Positions 11,344 to 21,526 of a DNA stretch of 41,608 bases are shown here, piece after piece (within the stretch, counting starts at the first letter, position 1; each line of letters opens with the position of its first letter). The notes beneath the pieces were generated by a model. That model saw only the letters and a list, made by a program, of their open reading frames with translations, had not been told where the DNA came from and did no database searches. Source of the DNA: Phaeoceros laevis (taxonomy: Eukaryota; Anthocerotophyta; Anthocerotopsida; Notothyladales); the NCBI GenBank assembly GCA_049999765.1, contig JBNGIQ010008428.1, forward strand, positions 1 through 41,608. Direction: 5' to 3'. The position numbers were made by a program, and so were the translations under genes.

Positions 11344-14005
11344 ATGATGGCTGTTTGCCAATTGCAGCCCAACTTGGCGGTCCCAGACTGGGGCAATGTG
11401 GTTGTCCAGCATCAACGGTGTTGGGTTGATGCTGCGCAGCCAAGCTTAGCGCTCTCCCGAGTGTGCAAGGTATTGTCAGCTAACCAGCGGTCATGGGTGA
11501 AGGGAGGATACAACTGTGCACCTGCCAAGCAGAATGGTCGAGGACAGTTTCAGACACGGGCAGTGGCAACCGAAGGCAACGGACCATTTCAGACACGTTC
11601 AGTGGCAACCGAAGGCGGCGGACAGTTTCAGCCACGGCCAGTGGCAAGCGAAGGCGGCGGACAGTTCCAGCCACGTCCAGTGGCAAGCGAAGGCGGCGGA
11701 CAGTTTCAGCCACGGCCAGTGGCAACCGAAGGCAACCCCTTAGCTGACCTCTCTCCGAAAGAGCGACAGGAGCGACAGTGGCAAGAGTTTTTCCTGGATC
11801 CTACACAGTGGTGGGACAATAGGCCGGATAAGAAGAATCCCCGGTATCCTGACTTCAGGCACAGAAGGTCGAAGCAGCCCCTGTGGCTGAATGACCGTCT
11901 CAAGCCTGCATGGGTGGATTCGCTGCTTGCCATGTGGGATTCCAGGATCACTGAACGGTCGGTGGATCCTAGACTAATTGCCAGGTACTGGTGGAATGCT
12001 GCTGCCTTCACCGTCTTGCTCTGTTGGTGAGCAACTTGTATGTTACCTGCTTCCTGACGAAGGTTATTGCAGGATAGTGGGAGAGGAAGTGCCCAACGAG
12101 GCAGGCGAGGGCAACGGTGCGGCGAAGCCTGGGGAAGCGGGCCAAGCAGTGGCAGCTGGAACCTTTTTCGAGAAGCTTTCCGGGTTGTCAGTTGACGACT
12201 TGCTGGCTTCTACGGCAAAATCATGCGAGGATGGAAGGATAAACGAGTCTATTGACGGGTTGGACCTCCTGGTGCAGCGAAGAGCTCCTGTGGAAATCGG
12301 TCTCTATTATCGTATCCTGAAGAGATGCATTGAGCTAAGGGACCTTGATCTTAGCATCCGTGTCCATGGCCTTATTGTGAAAGGGGGGTTTGAGACAAAC
12401 TCGTTTTTGGCTAACCACCTCATTTGCATGTATGCTTCTCACGGGAAGATGGCGGAAGCAATACAAGTCTTCAGCGTGGTGCCTGCAGAACGGTATATGT
12501 GGGCGTCCATCATTTTTGCGCATACTCGACATGCGCCAGCAGCAGAAGCTATAGAGCTCTATAAGAAAATGCGTCGGTCCCCTATCAAGCCTGACAACCA
12601 CATTTTTGTAGCTATCCTTAAAGCCTGTGCTACTTCAGGGGACCTGGCTTCTGGCAAGGAGGTCCATGCTGATATTAGGGGAAGTGAGCATGAGGCTGAC
12701 ATGTTTGTTGGTAGCGGTCTAGTAGCCATGTATGCCCGATGTGGGCAATTAGAGGATGCTAAAAGAGTATTCGAGAGTTTGCGCAAGAGGGATATGGTGT
12801 CATGGAATTCCATGATCGTAGGCAATGTCCTGGCTGGGCTTGGTCAAGAATCCCTCGCCTATTATACGAGGATGGAACAGGAAGGGGTAACTCCAGGTGA
12901 TCGTGGAACGTTCCTGGCACTGTTGCAAGCATGTGCCATGGTTGGAGCATTGGATCAGGGGAGGAAGCTTCACGCACAGATCAAGGAAAGAGGTGGGGAA
13001 GGTGATCTGGCTGTTTGCAACTGCTTGGTCAATATGTATGCAAGATGTGGCAGTTTAGAAGAGGCGCGCACAGTCTTCGACAAAGTGGAGGAAAAAGATC
13101 TGGTGACATGGAATGCTCTCTTAAATGGCTACGCCGAAAATAGAGCTTCTCGGTTGGCGTTTCAGTGTTTTGAGGACATGAAGCAGCAAAAGATGGAACC
13201 TAATGATATTACTTTCATGGGTCTCTTGGTAGCGTGTAGTCATGCGGGTGCAGTAGATGAAGGTCGGCAGTACTTCAAAAGCATGGTGGATGACTACAAA
13301 ATCACTCCCGCTATTGAGCATTATACTTGCATGGCAGACCTCCTTGGGCGTTCAGGCAACATAGAAGAGGCAGAGAAGCTGATGCAGAATGCACCAGCAG
13401 AAAATGACGTTGGGGTGTGGATGACTCTACTCAGTGCAAGCAAACAGCATGGTCAAGTTGAAATTGGAAGGCGTTGTTTTGACAGAGTCATCAAACTAGA
13501 GCCCGGAAATGGAGCGGCATATATTCTCATGGGTAGTCTCTATGCAGATGCTGGCAGACCGGAGGATGCAGAGGAAATAGACAGGTTGAGGAAGTCAGCA
13601 CAGGCAACGAAAATACCTGCGAAAGCCTTCATTGAAGTAAACAGCAAGGTGCATGAGTTTACCATAGAAGAAGGGGGGACTTCTGATCCTCTCTCGAAAG
13701 AGAAGATCGCGGACATGGTGGTTAATGGGCATTCAGGCTATCCGCCGCAAGCAGCAGCAGCGCCTGAGCTGGTTCAGGAAGAGTCACTATGTGGACATGT
13801 GGAGAAATTGACCCTGGCGTATGGTCTTCTGAACACTCCGGACGGCACACCATTGCTGATTACCAAAAATCTTTGTATGTGCAACGACTGCCACTCTAGC
13901 ATCAAGATCATCTCACGCTGTGAGAAACGAAACGTAGTAGTCAGAGATGCACACTGTGTACACAGTTTTGTAGACGGGGCTTGCTCTTGTGAGGCTCGGG
14001 ATTGA
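11344..14005 (+). CDS. DYW-type PPR protein with N-terminal PDF motif
   Basis: Two exons, 11344-11984 and 12073-14005, join in frame through an 88-bp GT-AG intron to 857 aa. In order: a possible organelle-targeting N-terminus; five 13-aa repeats of the type GQFQPRPVASEGG (residues about 67-130); a PDF motif of the kind found in organellar single-strand DNA-binding (OSB) proteins (WQEFFLDPTQWWDN, NPRYPDF, LWLNDRLKPAWV; about 145-195); PPR repeats; E/E+ motifs; and a DYW deaminase domain. The domain keeps HVEK (HxE), the CNDCH zinc site and HSFVDGACSC. It ends EARD instead of DYW. The expected role is C-to-U or U-to-C editing of organelle RNA (family knowledge). ATG 11344 is the first ATG after an in-frame stop at about 11245. 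Without splicing the first frame stops at 12030, so the intron is needed to join the PDF and PPR parts. Confidence 0.87.
11542..11736 (+). repeat. 39-bp coding minisatellite, 5 units
   Basis: Five tandem 39-bp units begin at 11542, 11581, 11620, 11659 and 11698, all in frame. They encode GQFQTRAVATEGN, GPFQTRSVATEGG, GQFQPRPVASEGG (twice) and GQFQPRPVATEGN. Units 3 and 4 are almost identical at DNA level, so expansion is recent. The repeat lies between the putative transit peptide and the PDF motif of the PPR protein. Confidence 0.97.
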
Positions 14006-14417
14006 CAGGTATATTGAGTCGAGCACGCAACATGCATACCATTTGATGGAAGCGAAAGGGAGGTTACCATATCCACCAGCATATGTTTCTGTGTTCACTC
14101 TGATGCCCCGAGAGTGTGACAAACCCAAGTGCTGCAGACCAACAGCTCCGCAAAACTAGGTCCAGAATGGCTCCCATTGCCAACAATTGCAGCCTGCTTC
14201 GTGGTAGCTCTATTCACGTTATTGTCGCGTCATTAAGCCCCTCATACAAGAAAACAAAATGCGACAGGGGCATGGAAAGGAGACCTTAACAGTCCTAACC
14301 TTATTTACGTTTGCATAGAAATGGGAACATGTTTCTTTGAGTTTCTTTACGTATAGGAGCCGTCTAGTGTCGAAAGCCATCACGGTACTAAGCCGTGGAT
14401 CTAAGCGTCTAAGTACT

Positions 14418-14455
14418 CTAGGCCCCACCATATTCACGTTGTTGGTGGGGCCTAG
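14418..14455. repeat. Perfect 13-bp inverted repeat with 12-nt loop
   Basis: CTAGGCCCCACCA (14418-14430) is the exact reverse complement of TGGTGGGGCCTAG (14443-14455), with the loop TATTCACGTTGT between. It could form a stable GC-rich hairpin. It lies about 400 bp downstream of the PPR stop codon. The arm is too short for a plant miRNA precursor; a remnant of an inverted-repeat element or a 3' end structure is possible. Confidence 0.9.
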
Positions 14456-14936
14456 AAAACGCACTTCTATGCAAGGCGCTCACATCTATGCGTAGAATCT
14501 GATGATGATGATGATTATTTCAGAAGTCAATTCCCATGTGGAGTTGGCTAAACACCATAAACAACTTACTACTATCAATCAAGATTTGAGAAATACCCCT
14601 TCTAGAATTTGCAACCATACACATCTAAGAAGGCATTTGCTACTTTTATGAGCCCGAGTTGGTCACATTCACAAAATGAATATTAAATCTTTCTCCAAGT
14701 AAAAGAACAAGTCGCCTCAACATCATCTTCTCCAAAGCCTAAGCTCTCTTCCTCCGTGCATGAGCCTCCCGTGACCACATTTAAATTAAACATGTTTGTG
14801 CACTGGGGAAGAAGGAAGCACCAGAGCGATGGACTCCGGACTTAGCCTATGAGGAAAGTGATTGGGTCATTGCTACGGAGGTCAAAGTCGAGAATGATAG
14901 CATATCTGCATTTGTTCACCCATATGGTTTGATGCT

Positions 14937-15007
14937 ACTTTACGTCTATATAGCTGCCGAAATCAAAGACACTTACTTTACGTCTATATAGCTGCCGAAA
15001 TCAAAGA
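14937..15007. repeat. 33-bp direct repeat, period 38
   Basis: Identical copies at 14937-14969 and 14975-15007 begin ACTTTACGTCTATATAGCTG and are separated by 5 bp. Intergenic. Confidence 0.93.
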
Positions 15008-15625
15008 GTGTCTTTCATGAGGGTCCGATATCGAAGAAGGCTTTGGAATGTGTCTGCTAAGAGATAAAGCAAAATTTAGAGCAAGAGAAATAGCATGATG
15101 AAGACCCGGATTTAGATAGAATCAATGTTTCACGGTATGCTCAAGCGCATCTTATTTCACGTTCTGCTTTGTCTCTGAAACTTTATCGTCATAGTGTCAA
15201 GTAGAGCTGTAGTATTTTGTAGGGTGGAAGGAAGAGCTCACCAAGGAGAACCTTGGGTGTATTGAAAGTTATCTAGGATCATATTCAAGATGATCTATAG
15301 ACGTTTGCATCTTTCTACCAAAGAATGTTAATGAAGATGACCTTCTAAAGGCAACGAAGCATTGCATATGAGTAGAACAAAAACATTCAGATGAGCTAAG
15401 TTCCCGATTAGAGGGTGGTAATCAACCCGTACGAAATGGAAATGCCCTCTTTTCCATCCATTCTCAAAGATTTGTATTCCCATGAGTTTAGCCTTATATT
15501 AGTCCACTAGGACATTGCCTAGTGTTAAGCCAAGGTGTTCAAAGTTAGTAGTCCCTTCAATTCAATTCCCCCTATTCAATTCCACTAGGGGGACAATGCC
15601 CAAAAATCTTGGATAGATGTAGTGT

Positions 15626-15669
15626 GAGCTGCTCGAAGGCTGACAATGAGCTGCTCGAAGGCTGACAAT
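15626..15669. repeat. 22-bp perfect tandem duplication
   Basis: GAGCTGCTCGAAGGCTGACA plus AT occurs twice without spacing, at 15626-15647 and 15648-15669. Intergenic, perfectly conserved, hence probably recent. Confidence 0.95.
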
Positions 15670-15917
15670 AATATATCTTCCAGATAAATATGTGGCAACA
15701 GAGACAAATGGGGTATTGACCCCTCCGCCTGTAATGAGAATGGAGGGGGTGATATATGGATGGGTTGTACTAAGGGTATAAAACCATAGCTTAATTAAAA
15801 CTTAAAAGTTACATATAGTAATGGTTCCACAATTATCTCGGTGACCACTGGCTGGGAGTACCGTTGCCATAAGGGCCAATGATCGAGATCAGTGGCGCCG
15901 AAGTGATGCAGAAGTGC

Positions 15918-15956
15918 TATATAAGGATGAAGGGACTAAACTTAGTTAGGGTTAGG
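15918..15956 (+). promoter_or_regulatory. Core promoter of the NTF2-RRM gene: TATA box and telo-box-like element
   Basis: TATATAAG at 15918-15925 is followed 20 bp later by TTAGGGTTAGG (15946-15956), close to the reverse complement of the plant telo-box AAACCCTAA. Telo-boxes are common near starts of genes for translation and RNA-binding proteins. Transcription would start around 15950. The spacing to the downstream spliced leader fits, but the start site is inferred. Confidence 0.55.
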
Positions 15957-16466
15957 CACTCTAAAACAGCATTGACCACACCAGGACTAGTCTACGAGGG
16001 CTCGGTCTTTGCCCTTTCATCCTCCGCGTACTCTGCAAGGAGCGGCAGCCAGCAGTAGCAGCAGGTTCCAGGCACAGCAGGGAGGCAGGCACAGCAGGCC
16101 AGGCTCTAGAGAGAGCCGAGAGGAGACGCGGGCTGATGTCATCGTAGCCATATCATCCAACCCGTCCGCCGCGGCAGCCTGCGAAGGAGGTAGTCGCCAC
16201 CGCCATAGCCACCTGTGCCTGTCTCCGTTCCCTGATCGCAGCGGCTCTGCTGCTGCTGGTGCCGGCCTCAGGAAGCATTTCTGCGAGTCGACTGTGTATG
16301 CCCTGATCTTGCACTCTGCGAGGGCCAAGTTGGGCTGGACCCGACGGGCAGGGTTGTCTGTGTCACCGTTGGGGCAAGCGCCGCCGGATCGGGGTAGACT
16401 GCCTGCTTCAGGAGGCCGAGGTTTAGGGACGGCGGGCTCCCATTTGGGAGATAGATAGCGGCAAAG

Positions 16467-16800
16467 GTGAGACGCGCGGGCCTCTGTCCTGTTGCAGATG
16501 CCGCTCCAAGGAGCGCCTGCATTTGCTGTGGTTTCTGCATTGGTCTGCCGAGACTTTTTCCCGAGGTGCAAAGCTTGTGGTTTGCCGTTGGTGCTTCTGA
16601 GGCATGGCCTTTGCGTACCTGATCGTACAAGGGTAGTTTTACGTGGCTCCAAGTGAGGAGGGTTTCTCTCGATTAGGTCATTGCTAGTTACTGATTGAGT
16701 CTTAGCAGGTAGTGGCCCTGCTGCAGCTAAGAGGCTTCATTGACGGACTTTCAGTTCGGCTCTCGTTGCTGATAGTAGCCAGGTCTTATCTTTTCGCAGG
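16467..16800 (+). other. Likely 5'-UTR intron of the NTF2-RRM gene
   Basis: A strong donor (CAAAG|GTGAGA at 16466/16467) and an acceptor (TTTTCGCAG ending at 16800) bracket a 334-bp segment just 3 bp before the start codon. The upstream GC-rich stretch of about 15950-16466 would be the leader exon. Leader introns are frequent in plant housekeeping genes. The acceptor is convincing; the donor is one of several possible. Confidence 0.5.
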
Positions 16801-16803
16801 CCG

Positions 16804-19530
16804 ATGGCAGGACCGATGGGGGGTCAGCCGGGAAGTGGAGGAGCGTCTGTTCCAGCCACAGCCAGCGTGGTGAGCAACCTTTTGGGGTTCCGAGGTTTCG
16901 ATTTCCTTGCATTGGCGCAGTCTCCCAACCAGCAGATTTTTTGTGGTTCCCGCAGGTGGGCAATGCTTTCGTCAACCAGTACTACCACGTCCTTCACCAG
17001 TCTCCGCAGGTAGTTCATCGGTTTTACACCAACGCAAGCAAGCTTACTCGTGCAGAGGCAGGGGCCGATGGAGCTGTTGACACTGCAGAAAGCCAATCGG
17101 TAAGCATTTCCTCTTATTAGTCCTCTTCCTCATGTGTGGTTTGAGTTTGCCTGCTTAGTTTGGGCCGGCGTGTCTCAGGCTATTTCTGACACGGAACTCT
17201 TGGTCGTTGACAACCCACAGGAAATCCACAATAAAGTTATGTTACTAGACTATTCAGACTTCAAAGCAGAAATAAAGACTGTCGACTCCCAGGACTCGCA
17301 TGAGGGCGGAGTCATTGTGATGGTTACTGGGTCACTGTCTAGCAAGACAAGTGGGAAGAGAAACTTCGTCCAAACTTTTTTTCTGGCCCCACAGGAAAAA
17401 GGCTATTTTGTTCTCAATGACGTTTTCCGCTACTTGGACGAACCTCCTCAGGTGGTTGGGTCAAATCTTCCTCTGTCAAATGGGATCCCAGAACCCCCTC
17501 AAATTCACATTCCTCTTGAAGAAGGTAAGGCGGAGTTATCAAGTTCACTCTTATGCTGCTGCCCACAATCTTACTTTGATGTTTCTCCAGCCTTTGGGTG
17601 ATCTGTGTATCTGATTCATTGCATGGGTGTGATTGTAGTTTTGGAACCTGCTCTACCTACAGAGCATGAAGTGCGGGAGCTTTCCTCCTCCCCTGTTTCA
17701 GAGGATGAAGCAGGTGGAGAAGAGAACATGTATGACTTACCTGAACGTGTGGAGATATCGGAAGCAGAAGAGGATGTTGCTAGTGAGGATATTGTCCATG
17801 TCCATCATGATGATATTCCATCTCCTGCCCGGGATGATCCAGTATCGGCACTTGTTGAGCCTGCTGCTGCTCAGGCACCTTCTGAAGAATCAATGCCTGG
17901 GGAAATTCCTAAGAAGTCATATGCATCCATTGTAAGTGGCTTTCTCTGGCTAGTGGTGTATCATCTCTATTGTGGATTGCTTTTTGTGACTATGACTAGG
18001 CTGGCCGGAGTGAGTTGTAAACCTGGTTGTCACTTGTATGTGACTAGCTCCGATACATGAAAGAAGGTGGTGGAGTGCATGTCCAACAGCCAGTTTACAG
18101 TCCTGCACCAAAGCCATCGCCACCAACACCTGAGCGCCCTAATACGGTTTCTGTACCACCAGCACCTCTGCCTATTCAGACCCCACTTGCTCAAGACTCT
18201 TTTGAGGAGAACTTACCATTGGAGAATGAAGGTACACCTAGTTGATGCATATCCCCTTGCAGATAGTGAACAATGAGCTCGTGTGTTCAGAATACTGACT
18301 GTTCAATGCCTTACAGCTGATGGGAGATCAGTATATGTTAAGAATCTTCCACTGAACATCACGGCTCCTCAACTTGAGGAGGAGTTTGCAAGATTTGGGC
18401 CTGTCAAGCCTAATGGGGTCAATGTGAAGAGCCAAAAGGTGCTTGAACCCCTTTTTTGGTTGTCATATTTGCAGCTTGTGTCGTCAAACCCTACCTAACT
18501 GTTGGAATGGTGATGCACTACAGCAGCAAGGAGTCTGTTATGCATTTGTGGAGTTTGAAGACACTAGCTCAGCGATAAGTGCCATTGAGGTGTGTAGGCT
18601 CATGTGAGCATTTTGTTTTTTCAAATGCTTTAGGGAATCTTGTGGATGAGTATTGTGAAACCTGGGTCAGTGGAGTTTCAGCCTGCTTTGGGACATGCAA
18701 TTTTGTGCCCTATCAGGGTGTACCGGTACTGCTGTTAGATGCCTTGAATTTCATTGGCTACCTTTTTTGTTCAGGCTGGATCAATCTCCATTAGTGGACG
18801 CCCATCCTACATTGAGGAGAAGAGGCCTATGACATCCAGAGGTGTGTTTGCCGTGATGCTTCATAGTTCCTGTTTATTGACTGAGTTGTGATTTACTCTT
18901 TACCCATATGAAATCATGGTGTCATGGTGCTTGCAGGTGGTGGAAGGGGTCGTTTGCCTGCAGGCAGGGGGGATCGACCATTCCGAACTGACGGCCTTCG
19001 TGGTCGAGGTTCATTTCTGGGAGGTAGAGGTGGTCTTGGTGGTGGTCGTGGTGCACAGGACCGAGATGGAGCCTATCGGGGACGAGGAGCTGGCCAGGGG
19101 CGTGNNNNNNNNNNNNNNNNNNNNNNNNNNNNNNNNNNNNNNNNNNNNNNNNNNNNNNNNNNNNNNNNNNNNNNNNNNNNNNNNNNNNNNNNNNNNNNNN
19201 NNNNNNNNNNNNNNNNNNNNNNNNNNNNNNNNNNNNNNNNNNNNNNNNNNNNNNNNNNNNNNNNNNNNNNNNNNNNNNNNNNNNNNNNNNNNNNNNNNNN
19301 NNNNNNNNNNNNNNNNNNNNNNNNNNNNNNNNNNNNNNNNNNNNNNNNNNNNNNNNNNNNNNNNNNNNNNNNNNNNNNNNNNNNNNNNNNNNNNNNNNNN
19401 NNNNNNNNNNNNNNNNNNNNNNNNNNNNNNNNNNNNNNNNNNNNNNNNNNNNNNNNNNNNNNNNNNNNNNNNNNNNNNNNNNNNNNNNNNNNNNNNNNNN
19501 NNNNGAGCTGTGGATCCTCAAGACGCATGA
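16804..19530 (+). CDS. G3BP-like NTF2-RRM-RGG RNA-binding protein (interrupted by assembly gap)
   Basis: Exons 16804-16869, 16956-17099, 17221-17524, 17639-17931, 18048-18231, 18317-18438, 18527-18589, 18775-18841 and 18937 into the gap join in frame. Residues about 23-145 are an NTF2-like domain (VGNAFVNQYYHVLHQSPQ, DYSDFKAEIKTVDSQ, KGYFVLNDVFRYLDE). Then follow an acidic linker with the conserved KKSYASI motif, an RRM at about 331-405 (RNP2 VYVKNL, RNP1-like GVCYAFVEF) and an RGG-rich tail (GGGRGRLPAGRGDR onward). This is the domain order of Ras-GAP SH3-binding proteins, which act in stress-granule assembly and mRNA fate in the cytoplasm. The tail runs into 400 N at 19105. After the gap one frame ends AVDPQDA-stop at 19530, a plausible terminus; the true end cannot be fixed. 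Exon 7 has a tandem CAGCAG acceptor. Confidence 0.92.
19105..19504. other. Assembly gap (400 N)
   Basis: A run of exactly 400 N inside the RGG-coding exon of the G3BP-like gene. The flank is GC-rich and made of short glycine/arginine codons, a typical cause of assembly failure. The round number suggests an estimated rather than measured size. Frames drawn across it are artefacts. Confidence 0.98.
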
Positions 19531-20017
19531 AGTGCGTAGTTACTCAACTGAGGGTTTCGGGTTTTTCCTTCGATTTTCCGACACTTGGATCTATTAATTA
19601 AGGAAGCTGCTCTGCGAGGGCACTCGTAGGTAGATATGTAAGAATTGGTGACTTCGTTGAGGCATTTAGGCTTATTGTTCGAGGAGAGAATACGTGGAGT
19701 CTCTGTTCTCCATTGCATTTTTGTTTGTCTGCAGAGTGTAGGATTTCCTTGATGTATGTCCCATGGAACAAAGGTCCGTGAGTAAATGTTGAGCTGACAC
19801 AGTCGTAGTCAGCCCACTCTTGTAATTTGTCCTGCCATAGAGGCATTTCATTTTGTTCTCTTTCGGCCTTTCCGCACAGTAGGTGACAAAATGCGGTATT
19901 CTAGACAACAACATACTTGATTACCGTGGTGCGGAGTCTGCAGACCCTCCTTTGAAAGCTGGCATAAGGACTGGCTGGAGCTTTGGCTTTGGCTCCACTG
20001 AGGCCGGAGGTGCAGAG
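19531..20017. other. Short spacer between two plus-strand genes
   Basis: About 490 bp hold the 3' untranslated region of the G3BP-like gene and the leader of APH-1. The APH-1 frame stays open upstream of its ATG to an earlier ATG at 19883. That extension resembles no part of the family, so I keep the downstream start. Confidence 0.6.
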
Positions 20018-20785
20018 ATGACTGTATCTGCCGGACTGGGGTACACGTTCCTGGCGCTGGGCCCTGCCTTTGCGCTCTTCTGGTCTGTGATCGCGCGCAA
20101 GCCTTTTCTAATTCTCACGGTGATCGCGAGTGCGACTGTTTGGCTGGTCACCCTGATCTGCGTCTCAGCATTGTGGCGGGCGTTCCTGCCTTCGACATCC
20201 GATGCGGGCCTGTACTCGTTGATCCTCATCTCGGCCGTGTTAGTGCAGGAAGCGGTGCGCCTGCTCTTGTGGCAGGTGTATTTGAGAGTAGAGACAGCAC
20301 TGGAGGCACTGGCCGTGAAGCTCTCCAAGCCCGGGCTGCTACTGACAGACAAAATTCAGATTGCCCTAGCCGCAGGGCTCGGCCACGGGCTGGCGCACGT
20401 TTTTTTCTTCTGCCTCAGCTTGCTAGTGGTTGCTTATGGCCCAGCCACTTACTACAAGGAGTCCTGTTCAGAGATGCCCTTTTTCCTTGTGACTGCCCTG
20501 ACTGGGCTCGGGTTTCTTCTCATCCACATCGCTTCCATGGTAATCGCGTTTATAGGTCACTTGGATGACAAGCGGATGTTGCAGCTCTTCCCGCCGGGTA
20601 TGCATTTGCTGGCCGCTCTTCTCACACTTGTAAACACTGCACATCACGGTTGCATGGCAGGGGTTCCCTTAGTTCTTAGCTGCTCAGTCACCTCTCTGCT
20701 GTTTTGTGGAAAAACCGTCTGGGATAAGACCGGGGAGGCTGTACATCGTCGTAGCGGGGGGAATATTTCTGCAGCTGCACTCTGA
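20018..20785 (+). CDS. APH1: APH-1, gamma-secretase subunit
   Basis: Intronless frame of 255 aa; plant APH-1 is about 250 aa. It is a polytopic membrane protein with about seven hydrophobic segments. The diagnostic GxxxG helix is present as AAGLGHGLAHVFFF (G120, G124, H127), followed by CSEMPFFLVTAL, LIHIASMVIAF and MHLLAALLTLVNTAHHGC, all matching the conserved plant APH-1 core including the second conserved histidine. APH-1 scaffolds gamma-secretase with presenilin, nicastrin and PEN-2 in endomembranes. The ATG at 20018 gives the family N-terminus (MTVSAGLGYTFLALGPAFAL). The C-terminus ends in a short Ser/Gly/Ala tail. It lies close downstream of the G3BP-like gene on the same strand, with no functional link expected. 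Confidence 0.95.
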   Translation: MTVSAGLGYTFLALGPAFALFWSVIARKPFLILTVIASATVWLVTLICVSALWRAFLPSTSDAGLYSLILISAVLVQEAVRLLLWQVYLRVETALEALAVKLSKPGLLLTDKIQIALAAGLGHGLAHVFFFCLSLLVVAYGPATYYKESCSEMPFFLVTALTGLGFLLIHIASMVIAFIGHLDDKRMLQLFPPGMHLLAALLTLVNTAHHGCMAGVPLVLSCSVTSLLFCGKTVWDKTGEAVHRRSGGNISAAAL

Positions 20786-21526
20786 CTCTCTGTAGTCTGT
20801 GACCAAAGTCACTCAGTCCAAGGAATACCGGAGGTGCAGCACACTGATCTGTTGCATGGCACTTTGTTTGGTGGAAGAGGCCCTGGACACGGTGTATATT
20901 TCTTAGACACACAGCTCTTTGTGGCTGTCCATGATTCGTGAAAGGCTCTCATTGGGTACTAATTTACCCTGGAGCAGGCTGTATCATCCTGCGTGTGTAT
21001 TCGGCAAAAAGATATGAAATGCGTGATCACCGATGCCCTTGCGTTTCTCTCAGCGTTAACTAAAGCGCTAGATACTAAGCTTGAGAGACGTGGCCTCAGC
21101 ACAGTGATGACCACACGGTTTCGTAGTTCCAGTAACAAAGAACATTCATTCTTGTTTTTTATTCACGTTGCTCTGCAATGTGCCAATGTCTGCATACGCC
21201 TATTGATAAATTGATGAAGTAATAGTTTCATTCATGCTACAACATCCTGGTGAAAGTCTGAAAGTAACAATTAATAGTTTCAGTCAGGATACAACTTCCT
21301 GCTGAAAGTCTGAAAGGCTATGGTTGGGAGGTGAATTGCGTTGAACTAGCTGTTGTGCAATGCACGTGGCCAGCTACGAAGTACTTATACTTGTGCTGCA
21401 CACAACACCTCGTAATGCACTACCCATCTAAGACTGCCAGTGTAACTCGCTAGCTCGCTGGCCCCGCCCCATGACGATATGGTGGGTGCATAAGCATGCG
21501 CCCACGTACGGTCATGGCAAAAAGTA
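20786..21526. other. Convergent 3' spacer between APH-1 and CANIN-type gene
   Basis: Two genes end towards each other here. It contains an imperfect 45-bp duplication (21220-21316) and no recognisable gene. The 3' untranslated regions of both genes must lie in it. Confidence 0.6.
21220..21316. repeat. 45-bp imperfect tandem duplication
   Basis: Copies at about 21220-21264 and 21272-21316 share TAATAGTTTCA at the start and TGAAAGTCTGAAAG at the end, with a few substitutions between (CATGCTACAACATCCTGG against CAGGATACAACTTCCTGC). It is older than the exact duplications elsewhere in the window. Confidence 0.85.

Larger units (their letters stand above)
14006..15917. other. Spacer with short repeats, no gene
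   Basis: No coding sequence is recognised. It holds a perfect inverted repeat at 14418-14455, two short tandem duplications (14937-15007, 15626-15669) and AT-rich unique DNA. The right end leads into the promoter of the NTF2-RRM gene. Confidence 0.6.

Noticed and set aside
18916-19601. Four long frames that cross the N run on both strands
   Set aside because: They are open only because N bases give no stop; only the frame continuous with the RGG exon is supported.
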